Below, one piece after another: positions 19,130-26,193 of a stretch of 64,000 bases of DNA. How positions within the stretch are numbered: the stretch's first letter is position 1; every line of letters starts with the position of its first letter. The stretch is taken from NCBI GenBank assembly GCA_902536925.1, contig CACAZL010000003.1, positions 1-64,000 on the forward strand, written 5' to 3'. Made by a program: the position numbers and the translations under genes. Origin of the DNA: an uncultured Pelagibacteraceae bacterium. GTDB lineage: Bacteria > Pseudomonadota > Alphaproteobacteria > Pelagibacterales > Pelagibacteraceae. The notes under the pieces were generated by a model that worked only from the letters and a program-made list of their open reading frames with translations, was not told the origin of the DNA and ran no database searches.

Positions 19130-19429
19130 TCAGTCCAAATTTAAAATTTGTTCAAGTTTTGCCATCATAATTACTTTTAAAACTGATTTGCTGATTTCTT
19201 TTAATATTACTTTTGTTCCAAGTTCAGTCGCTTTTTGGTGACTTTCAATCAAAACTGATATTCCTGAAGAATCCATGTATTGAACTTCTTTAAGATTTAA
19301 ATGAACTTCCTTTTTTGCTTCAATTAAAGGCATAATAATTTCTTTTGCCTTTTCAGTGACATCCATATCTATTTCACCATCAAGATGAACAGTTGATATG
19401 TTACCTTCCTCAGTAACTTTATATGACAT
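19130..19429 (-). CDS. RsbV-like STAS anti-anti-sigma factor
   Basis: This 99-residue single STAS domain carries the switch motif VQYMDSSGISVLI. Ser54 or Ser55 is the expected phosphorylation site, by comparison with SpoIIAA/RsbV. The start of the domain is also typical (VHLDGEIDMDVTEKAKEII). When unphosphorylated it should bind the downstream kinase and free the kinase's target. It is the first gene of a two-gene operon and is divergent from pilA across a 141-base regulatory gap. Confidence 0.9.
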   Translation of the reverse strand: MSYKVTEEGNISTVHLDGEIDMDVTEKAKEIIMPLIEAKKEVHLNLKEVQYMDSSGISVLIESHQKATELGTKVILKEISKSVLKVIMMAKLEQILNLD

Positions 19430-19481
19430 AATTCTTAATATTTATTAGATTTCCTTGCTAAATCAACAAAAATGACCCATT

Positions 19482-19496
19482 TTGAATACTATTCAA
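19482..19496. promoter_or_regulatory. 15-bp palindrome in the rsbV-pilA divergent region
   Basis: TTGAATA-C-TATTCAA is a perfect inverted repeat with 7-base arms. It lies 53 bases before the rsbV start and 75 bases before the pilA start, so a dimeric regulator bound here could affect both. A TATAAT box at 19521-19526 fits a pilA -10 element, but no -35 at proper spacing is convincing. Short AT-rich palindromes also arise by chance. Confidence 0.35.
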
Positions 19497-19570
19497 GTAT
19501 AGATATTGCCTTTTAAAAGATATAATTTATATGTATACACATATTTTTATTAATTATAGGATCATGACTT

Positions 19571-20041
19571 ATGAAAAAAAATAATAAAGGATTTACACTT
19601 ATAGAATTATTGGTCGTAGTAGCAATTATTGGAATTCTTGCTGCAGTTGGTGTTGTTGCATACTCTGGCTACACTTCAGGAGCTAAAAAACAGGCAGCAA
19701 AATCTACACATGCAAACGTAGTTAAATATATTTCTGCTGAATTACAAAAATGTAATTTAGGTGAGACATCTGCAATGGGCGGTAAATTAAATTGTGCTGG
19801 AAAGACAGCTGGCTCAGTTATTACTGCAGCTACAGCAGCTGACGGACCCTTCGCAGATTTTAAAAATCCGTACCTAACTTCTGCTGCGGCAGTAAGGGAT
19901 AGTCAAACAACTACTGTTGGTGGATATGTAAATTTACATGACACTAGTAATACTTCATTAGATGTTAAGACTTGCTTCACAGTAGATGCTGATTGTAGCA
20001 CCTCAGGTAACGTTTTAGAAAAAACAATTACTATTGAGTAA
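19571..20041 (+). CDS. pilA: Type IV pilin, probable major pilin PilA
   Basis: This 156-residue prepilin has leader MKKNNKG cleaved before FTLIELLVVVAIIGILAAVG, with Glu5 and the hydrophobic assembly helix. The C-terminal part has cysteines at about residues 57, 75, 138 and 144, enough for two disulfides including a C-terminal D-loop. It has its own long upstream region and leads the plus-strand group, which fits the most abundant subunit. The globular part is rich in Ala, Thr, Gly and Ser, unlike the Asn/Lys-rich average here, a common feature of exposed pilins. Whether this or the next gene is the major subunit cannot be decided from sequence. Confidence 0.9.
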   Translation: MKKNNKGFTLIELLVVVAIIGILAAVGVVAYSGYTSGAKKQAAKSTHANVVKYISAELQKCNLGETSAMGGKLNCAGKTAGSVITAATAADGPFADFKNPYLTSAAAVRDSQTTTVGGYVNLHDTSNTSLDVKTCFTVDADCSTSGNVLEKTITIE

Positions 20042-20063
20042 TTTTTAATTTAACTAGAATTTT

Positions 20064-20477
20064 ATGACCTCCAAAAGCTCTGGGTTTACCCTAATCGAGC
20101 TTTTGGTGGTTGTTGCAATTCTTGGAATTATAGCTGCTATTGGTATTGTGAGTTATAATGGATATGTAAGCTCGGCCAAAAAAAGATCTGCTGAAAATGT
20201 TATGCAACAAATATCTTTAGGCCAAACTGAATATTATTCAGACAATGGTATTTATTACAGAAACAGCACAAGTACTTCATGCAATCCAACGAGCACCACA
20301 TCAAGTGCTATAGAAACTAATCTATTAGGTGGTACTGATAGTATAACCAGTGAAATGGGATATGAATTATGTGTTGCAAATGATGCAACAAATTACAAAG
20401 TTGTTGCAAAAGAAAATGGTGGAAATTGTGAAATCACCATGACAGCATTAGGCACTTTTGTAAGAACTAATTGCTAA
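20064..20477 (+). CDS. Second type IV pilin, PilE/PilA-like
   Basis: This 137-residue prepilin has leader MTSKSSG before FTLIELLVVVAILGIIAAIG. It differs from the preceding pilin after the first 30 residues, with the segment AENVMQQISLGQTEYYSDNGIYY typical of PilE-type pilins and minor subunits. Cysteines near residues 73, 105, 123 and 137 (the C-terminal residue) would form disulfides. It lies 22 bases after pilA on the same strand and may be a second major or an accessory pilin. Confidence 0.88.
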   Translation: MTSKSSGFTLIELLVVVAILGIIAAIGIVSYNGYVSSAKKRSAENVMQQISLGQTEYYSDNGIYYRNSTSTSCNPTSTTSSAIETNLLGGTDSITSEMGYELCVANDATNYKVVAKENGGNCEITMTALGTFVRTNC

Positions 20478-20484
20478 ATATCTT

Positions 20485-20730
20485 ATGAACTATCAAGAAA
20501 TTTTAGATAAATTAAAAGTAGTTTTCTCTGGTGGTTTACCAAAAAACATTAAAATTTATTTAACTATAAGTTTAGCCTGGATAATACTGATTGGATATTT
20601 AACTTGGTGGAATGGATTAAAAAGCCCAATGTTAATAAAAAGCTTTAGATGGGATGAATGGTTTTGGTTTGGTATAGTCCCAGCTGTATCACCCTACATT
20701 TTCTATTATATTTGGAAAAAAAAAGAGTAA
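20485..20730 (+). CDS. Small two-helix membrane protein, function unknown
   Basis: This 81-residue protein has predicted membrane helices near residues 24-42 (IYLTISLAWIILIGYLTWW) and 58-76 (DEWFWFGIVPAVSPYIFYYI) and a basic tail. It is tryptophan-rich (seven Trp). It starts 7 bases after the second pilin and precedes the Amt-phosphatase gene by 63 bases, so it is probably transcribed with the pilins. I do not recognise the family. Composition and position argue for a real gene. Confidence 0.65.
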   Translation: MNYQEILDKLKVVFSGGLPKNIKIYLTISLAWIILIGYLTWWNGLKSPMLIKSFRWDEWFWFGIVPAVSPYIFYYIWKKKE

Positions 20731-20793
20731 TAACCTATTTTGAGCATCAATTATCTATGATGTATACTTTTTTATAATAACTTAGAGGAAAAG

Positions 20794-22944
20794 ATGGAGA
20801 GTGTTGATCTGGAGTCAGTAAAATCATTTGTTGATACCCTTTGGGTTATAGATTGTGCAATTCTTGTTTTCATTATGCAAGCAGGTTTTATGTGTATGGA
20901 AACAGGTCTTTCAAGGCACAAAAATAGCATTAATGTTGCTCTTAAAAATGCTGCTGACTTTGGTCTTGCAGTTGTAATTTTTTGGCTATTTGGTTTCGGC
21001 TTGATGTTTGGAAAAAGTTTTAATGGTTATTTTGGAACTGATTTGTTCTTTTTTAAAACTGACCAAGCTGAATATATGACTTACTTTGTCTTTCAAGCAA
21101 TGTTTGTTGCAACAGCAGCAACAATAGTATCAGGTGCTGTTGCTGAAAGAATGAAATTTAATGGCTACTTAATTATTACTATTATAGCTACAGGAATTAT
21201 ATATCCAATTGTTGGTCATTGGGCATGGTCTTCTAGTTATTTAAATAATATTGACGCCACAAGACAGTTATTAGCTGTTACAGGACAAGTTAAAACCACA
21301 GGGTGGTTAACAGATATTGGTTTTGTAGATTTTGCAGGAAGTACAATAGTTCACTCAGTTGGTGGCTGGATTGCTTTATCGGCTGTTTTAATTTTAGGTC
21401 CAAGAATAGGAAAATATTCAGATGCAAACAAAGGAAAATTCACAGGCTCAAGTTTCCCTTTGGCAGTTTTGGGTACTTTAATTCTGTGGTTTGGATGGTT
21501 TGGCTTTAATGGTGGAAGTAATGGTGCTATGGATGAAGCAGTTCCTCTTATTTTAATAAATACATTTCTTGCTGCCTCTTTTGGATTACTAACAGGTCTT
21601 GGAATTTCATTTGCATTATTTAAAAAACCAGATCCTTATTATGTAATTCTTGGACCACTCGCAGGGTTAGTTGCAATCACAGCAGGATGTAATTCGATGA
21701 CATCAGTAACATCAATCTTTGTTGGAATTATAGGTGCGGTAGTTGCAATTTTTGTAAATGAATTTTTAAATAAATTTGAAATAGATGATGTTGTTGGAGC
21801 AGTACCTGTTCATTTAGCGGCAGGAGTTTGGGGAACTATAGCAGTTGGATTATTTAGCGATCTTGAAATACTTGGAACAGGATTGACTAGACTAGAGCAA
21901 ATCAAAGCACAATTTATTGGAATTGTTTCAATCGGTGTTTTTTCATTTTTTGGTTCTTATATTTTATTGAAAATTTTAAATTATATTTATCCGTTAAGGG
22001 TAAGTCCGTTACATGAAGAGCTAGGTCTAAATATTGCAGAACACAATGCAACTTCTGTAGAGCATGATTTAATTACTATTCTAGAAAAACAATCTGAGTC
22101 TGGTGACTTAACTATTAGAGGACCTCAAGATCCATTTACTGCAGGTGGTGTAATTGGACTTTATTATAATAGATTAATGAGTAAACTAGAAACTAGTGAA
22201 GCTGAAAAGAAAGTATGGAGAGACAGAATATCAAATGAAGTAAAACTTGCGGTTAAAGTTCAAGAAAACTTTTTACCAAAAAGAAATTTAGAAAATTACC
22301 CTGTACATGGAATTAATATTGCTGCCAGAGAAGTTTCTGGAGATTTCTTCAGTTTCTATCCTCATAATGATAGCGTTTACTTTATTATCGCAGATGTTGC
22401 GGGCAAAGGAATTCATGCTGGGATGGTCATGGCAAAAGCATCAACTTTATTTGAAATTATGTCTAGAGATCAAGTAGATCCGGATGAAATGATGTTTCAT
22501 ATGAATAATGATCTGTTTTTAACTAAAACAGGAGGAATGTTTGTTACTAGTATATTGGGAGAATATAATATGAGGACTGATGAATTAAGGTGGGTAAATG
22601 GAGGTCATCAACCAGCATTAATTAGATCATCATCTGGAAATTACGAACAGTTTGAGAGCAATTCACCACCTATGGGTGTGATACTTCAAAAAGATAAATC
22701 AGTCTATAAAACGCACAAAGTTAAGTTAGAAAATAACAGGTTTTATGCGTTCACTGATGGTCTATCTGAAAGCTTAAATAGCTCAGGTGAAGAAATAGGA
22801 ATAGATGGATCATTAAAAATAATAGAAAAAAATTTTAATACAGATTCTAGCAAACAATTATCAGATATATCAAATAGTGTAATTGATACTGCTGGGGACA
22901 ACAAGCTAAGTGACGACTTAACCTTAATATCTATAGGCAAATAA
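20794..22944 (+). CDS. Ammonium transporter fused to an RsbU/SpoIIE-type PP2C phosphatase
   Basis: This 716-residue protein is a fusion. Residues about 10-400 are a complete Amt/MEP/Rh channel: D180 in FAGST, twin histidines H187 (STIVHSVGGW) and H340 (VPVHLAAGVWG), and GFNGGSN. Residues about 455-500 form a helical linker (LAVKVQENFLP) as found before SpoIIE domains. Residues about 503-716 are a PP2C-like phosphatase with REVSGDFF (D517), IADVAGKG (D534), TDGLSES (D655) and LSDDLTLI (D707/D708), so the metal-binding acids are kept. The phosphatase should act on a phosphorylated STAS protein, and an RsbV/RsbW pair lies 1.4 kb upstream. Start ATG follows GAGGAAAAG. The protein could couple ammonium occupancy to partner switching at the membrane. 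No GlnK/PII gene is adjacent. Confidence 0.92.
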   Translation: MESVDLESVKSFVDTLWVIDCAILVFIMQAGFMCMETGLSRHKNSINVALKNAADFGLAVVIFWLFGFGLMFGKSFNGYFGTDLFFFKTDQAEYMTYFVFQAMFVATAATIVSGAVAERMKFNGYLIITIIATGIIYPIVGHWAWSSSYLNNIDATRQLLAVTGQVKTTGWLTDIGFVDFAGSTIVHSVGGWIALSAVLILGPRIGKYSDANKGKFTGSSFPLAVLGTLILWFGWFGFNGGSNGAMDEAVPLILINTFLAASFGLLTGLGISFALFKKPDPYYVILGPLAGLVAITAGCNSMTSVTSIFVGIIGAVVAIFVNEFLNKFEIDDVVGAVPVHLAAGVWGTIAVGLFSDLEILGTGLTRLEQIKAQFIGIVSIGVFSFFGSYILLKILNYIYPLRVSPLHEELGLNIAEHNATSVEHDLITILEKQSESGDLTIRGPQDPFTAGGVIGLYYNRLMSKLETSEAEKKVWRDRISNEVKLAVKVQENFLPKRNLENYPVHGINIAAREVSGDFFSFYPHNDSVYFIIADVAGKGIHAGMVMAKASTLFEIMSRDQVDPDEMMFHMNNDLFLTKTGGMFVTSILGEYNMRTDELRWVNGGHQPALIRSSSGNYEQFESNSPPMGVILQKDKSVYKTHKVKLENNRFYAFTDGLSESLNSSGEEIGIDGSLKIIEKNFNTDSSKQLSDISNSVIDTAGDNKLSDDLTLISIGK

Positions 22945-22991
22945 CAATCTAAGTAAAATAAACCCGCGATCAAATATCATATATATTATGC

Positions 22992-23016
22992 ATTTCTTAG
23001 AAAATATATTTCTTAG
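22992..23016 (+). repeat. Direct repeat ATTTCTTAG before the dadA-like start
   Basis: ATTTCTTAG occurs at 22992-23000 and again at 23008-23016, ending directly before the GTG start. The 16-base period is not a whole number of helical turns. It may be a regulatory site or chance. Confidence 0.3.
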
Positions 23017-24258
23017 GTGCACGAAAAAAATCAAAAAATAGGAATTATTGGTGCAGGCATTCAAGGTGTTTGCAACGCTTTATTTTTGCAAAAAAAAGGT
23101 TTTCAGGTAACACTTTTTGACAGAGAAGAGCCTGGTAGTGCAGCATCATATGGAAATGCTGGTCACTTTTCTCCTTATGCGTCCGTTCCTTTAAACAGAC
23201 CAGATGTCATAGCAGACGTTCCTTCAATGTTAATTAGTTCAAGAGGACCTTTAGCTTTAAAATGGAACTATGTACCGAAAATGATTCCTTGGTTTGCAAG
23301 ATTTATTTTAAATTGCAGGGAAGAAAAAATGATGCACACAGCTAAAAATATGCATCAAATTTTAGATCAATCATTACCAGCTTTTGATGAATTATTTGAT
23401 GAAATTAATCTCGATGGGTTAGTTGAAAATAATGGAATTCTTTATGTTTGGACTGATCAAAATATGAAGAGTAGAGAACTAGAAATTAGAATTAGAGATC
23501 AATTGGGAGTAAAACAACAGTTAGTTAATAAAAAAGAAATTCATGATTTAGAGCCAAACTTAAAACCATTTTATCACGGTGGGGTATTTTATGATTATGC
23601 AAGGCATGCAAGGAATCCGAGAAAAATTTTAATTAAATTATTTGAGAACTTTGTGAACAAAGGTGGAAAGTTTTTAAAATTAAATATTCAAGATATAGAT
23701 TTTGATGAGGAAAAGCCTGTTTTAAGAACTGAATCGCAAAGATTTATTTTTGATAAACTTGTTATTGCATGTGGAGCATTTTCAAAAAGATTAACAGATA
23801 AGTTACATGAAAATATTCCTTTAGATACCGAAAGAGGTTATCACGTTCATTTTAAAGACTTTGATCATTTAATTTCAAGACCCATTGTTTATGCAAATAG
23901 AGGTTTTGGAATGACACCAATGGAACAGGGGTTACGTGTTGTTGGAACTGTAGAATTTGGAGGTTTGGAAAATTCTCCATCTAAATCAAGAATTAAAAAC
24001 TTAATATTAAATGCAAAAGATATGTTGGATGGATTACCAGAGCATAAAGATGAATGGCTTGGTTTTAGGCCCACATTGCCAGATTTTCTTCCAGTTCTAG
24101 GGCCTTCAAAAAACTATAAAAATGTTTTTTATTCTTTTGGTCATCATCACTTAGGCTGGACACTTGGTGCAATATCAGGAAAAATTATATCTAAAATGAT
24201 CTCAGGTGAGAATACTAACTTAGATTTGCAACCATACAGTTCAATAAGGTTTAGTTAA
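23017..24258 (+). CDS. FAD-dependent D-amino-acid dehydrogenase-like oxidoreductase
   Basis: This 413-residue DAO/DadA-family flavoprotein has the FAD-binding dinucleotide motif GIIGAGIQGVCNALFL near the N-terminus and GSAASYGNAGHFSPYASVPL, characteristic of DadA. Its C-terminal flavin segment reads FYSFGHHHLGWTLGAISGK. The family oxidises D-amino acids or secondary amines to 2-oxo acids, passing electrons to the respiratory chain. Start is GTG at 23017, because an upstream ATG runs into a stop at once. The neighbours are a drug/metabolite permease and a D-2-hydroxyacid dehydrogenase, consistent with amino-acid turnover. The exact substrate (D-amino acid, hydroxyproline or sarcosine-like) cannot be told. 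Confidence 0.8.
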   Translation: MHEKNQKIGIIGAGIQGVCNALFLQKKGFQVTLFDREEPGSAASYGNAGHFSPYASVPLNRPDVIADVPSMLISSRGPLALKWNYVPKMIPWFARFILNCREEKMMHTAKNMHQILDQSLPAFDELFDEINLDGLVENNGILYVWTDQNMKSRELEIRIRDQLGVKQQLVNKKEIHDLEPNLKPFYHGGVFYDYARHARNPRKILIKLFENFVNKGGKFLKLNIQDIDFDEEKPVLRTESQRFIFDKLVIACGAFSKRLTDKLHENIPLDTERGYHVHFKDFDHLISRPIVYANRGFGMTPMEQGLRVVGTVEFGGLENSPSKSRIKNLILNAKDMLDGLPEHKDEWLGFRPTLPDFLPVLGPSKNYKNVFYSFGHHHLGWTLGAISGKIISKMISGENTNLDLQPYSSIRFS

Positions 24259-24285
24259 AAGTAATCTTTTATAGTACTCTATTTA

Positions 24286-25191
24286 ATGCTTGAAAATAAA
24301 AGTAATATCATAATTGCATCTATTTTGCTTTTTTTAGCAGCCTTGTTTTGGTCAGGAAATTTTATTGTTGGAAAGATAGCAGGTTTAAATGAAATACCTC
24401 CAATATCATTAAATATATTAAGGTGGTCACTGGCATTTCTAATTTTACTACCTTTCACTTACAAAGAGATGCTTGAAAAAAAAGAATTAATTTTTAAAAA
24501 CATTTATCTTTTATGTTTTCTAGGGATAACAGCAGTCAGTATTTTTAATTCAGCTCTTTTTTATTCTTTAAAAACAACACAAGTAATTACGGGTGTACTT
24601 ATGATCTCAACTGTTCCAGTTATGATTATTTTATTTTCTATTATTTTAAAAATAGAAAAAACAAATACCTTTCAAGTTTTGGGAGTTATATTTTCTTTAC
24701 TAGGTGTATTATTTATAATTTCAAAAGCAGATTTTGAAGTCTTTAAAAATTTAGCTTTTGAAAAAGGAGATTTATTTGCATTATTTGCAATGATATCCTG
24801 GTCACTTTATTCTGCTCTTTTAAAGAAAAAAAATTATGGATTATCTCCGATAACTTTACTTCAAGTTGTTATTGGTCTTGGTGTAATATTTCTTATACCA
24901 ATGTATGCAATTGATTATATTTACATTGGTAATCGAATTACAATTAATACAAATTTCATCCTCGTTTTATCTTATGTTGTTCTGTTGCCTGGCATCATTT
25001 CTTTCTTTTTCTGGATAAAAGGTGTTGCTTTAATAGGTGCTAATAGAGCAGGAATTTATTTACATTTAATGCCAATTCTTGCAGCAATTCTTGCAATGAT
25101 AATATTTGATGAAGTATTGCTATTTTATCATTATATCGGTGGAATATTTATTATTTCAGGGATATTACTTTCAAACAAAAAAAATGCTTAA
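24286..25191 (+). CDS. EamA-family (DMT) permease
   Basis: This 301-residue membrane protein has ten predicted helices in two EamA repeats. The first begins ILLFLAALFWSGNFIVGKIA, the second near residue 158 (DLFALFAMISWSLYSALLK). DMT permeases move amino acids or other small metabolites, often outward. It follows the DadA-like gene by 27 bases and overlaps the next gene by 8, so the three may form an operon. Substrate is unknown. Confidence 0.85.
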   Translation: MLENKSNIIIASILLFLAALFWSGNFIVGKIAGLNEIPPISLNILRWSLAFLILLPFTYKEMLEKKELIFKNIYLLCFLGITAVSIFNSALFYSLKTTQVITGVLMISTVPVMIILFSIILKIEKTNTFQVLGVIFSLLGVLFIISKADFEVFKNLAFEKGDLFALFAMISWSLYSALLKKKNYGLSPITLLQVVIGLGVIFLIPMYAIDYIYIGNRITINTNFILVLSYVVLLPGIISFFFWIKGVALIGANRAGIYLHLMPILAAILAMIIFDEVLLFYHYIGGIFIISGILLSNKKNA

Positions 25192-26134
25192 AGTAGCTAT
25201 ACTCGACGATTATCAAAACATTGCAAAAGATTTTATTGATTTTAAAAAATTATCTTCAAAATATGAATTTCAAATTTTTAATCAGCCTTTTGAAAACGAG
25301 GATGATGCAATAGAACAACTAAAAGAATTTGAAGTGCTTTTTATAATGAGAGAAAGAACAAAAATAACTAAAAATTTTATAGAACAATTAAAGAAATTAA
25401 AATTAATTGTTACAAGCGGGATGAGAAATAAATCAATAGATTTAGAAACTGCTAAAAAAAATAAAGTTGTAGTGACTGGCACTGAAATCAATAGTAACCC
25501 AACGCCAGAGTTAACTTGGGCATTAATTCTGGGACTTGCAAGAAATTTTAAAACAGAGATAGATAATATGTATCAAGGTTACTGGCAGTCAACTATTGGA
25601 GTGGAGCTTAAAGGCAAGATACTAGGTTTACTTGGATTGGGTAGGGTAGGCTCACAAGTTGCTAAAATTGGTAAAGCTTTTGGTATGCAAATTATGGCTT
25701 GGAGTGAAAATTTAAACTTAGACAAATGTAAAGAGCTAGATGTTTTACCGTGTAGCAAGGATGATTTAATTCAAAATTCTGACTTTTTATCTATTCATGT
25801 TCAAGGAGGAGATAGATATAGAGATTGTATTACTATTAAAGAATTTGAGAAAATGAAAAAAACTTGTTATTTAATAAATACTTCAAGAGGTGAAATAGTT
25901 AATGAAGATGATCTCATTATAGCATTATCCACAAATATTATAGCTGGCGCAGGTTTGGATGTTTATGAAAAAGAACCTCTACCAGAAAGTCATAAACTTA
26001 GATTTGTACAAAATGCTCTTTTACTACCTCATATTGGGTATGTCACTGCTGAAAATTATGTAACTTTCTATAATCAAATGATCGAAAATCTTGATAGTTT
26101 TTCATCAGGAAAACCGAAAAGGGTCATTGAGTAA
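25184..26134 (+). CDS. D-isomer-specific 2-hydroxyacid dehydrogenase (SerA-like)
   Basis: This 316-residue NAD-dependent dehydrogenase starts at ATG 25184 (MLKVAILDDYQ). The 342-residue ORF adds 26 residues translated from the end of the permease gene and is unlikely. The Rossmann motif is GLLGLGRVGSQVAKIGKAFGM, the catalytic arginine lies in INTSRGEIV, and the acid/His pair is in YEKEPLPES and LLPHIGYVTAEN. Family members reduce 2-oxo acids to D-2-hydroxy acids or oxidise phosphoglycerate. It lacks the C-terminal ACT region of full-length SerA, so glyoxylate/hydroxypyruvate-type activity is as likely. Confidence 0.85.
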   Translation: MLKVAILDDYQNIAKDFIDFKKLSSKYEFQIFNQPFENEDDAIEQLKEFEVLFIMRERTKITKNFIEQLKKLKLIVTSGMRNKSIDLETAKKNKVVVTGTEINSNPTPELTWALILGLARNFKTEIDNMYQGYWQSTIGVELKGKILGLLGLGRVGSQVAKIGKAFGMQIMAWSENLNLDKCKELDVLPCSKDDLIQNSDFLSIHVQGGDRYRDCITIKEFEKMKKTCYLINTSRGEIVNEDDLIIALSTNIIAGAGLDVYEKEPLPESHKLRFVQNALLLPHIGYVTAENYVTFYNQMIENLDSFSSGKPKRVIE

Positions 26135-26193
26135 ATTAAATTAAGACAATTTTTACAGATATAAATTTTAATTTTTTGTGTATAATTATCCTG

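Noticed and set aside
20794-22944. Amt-phosphatase being two genes joined by a sequencing error
   Set aside because: The frame is continuous for 716 codons with a natural helical linker and no homopolymer at the junction (about residues 400-480). No ATG with a ribosome-binding site starts the phosphatase separately.
25106-25183. Longer N-terminus for the D-2-hydroxyacid dehydrogenase
   Set aside because: The extra 26 residues are an out-of-frame reading of the permease C-terminus. The protein's natural strand starts at MLKVAILDD.
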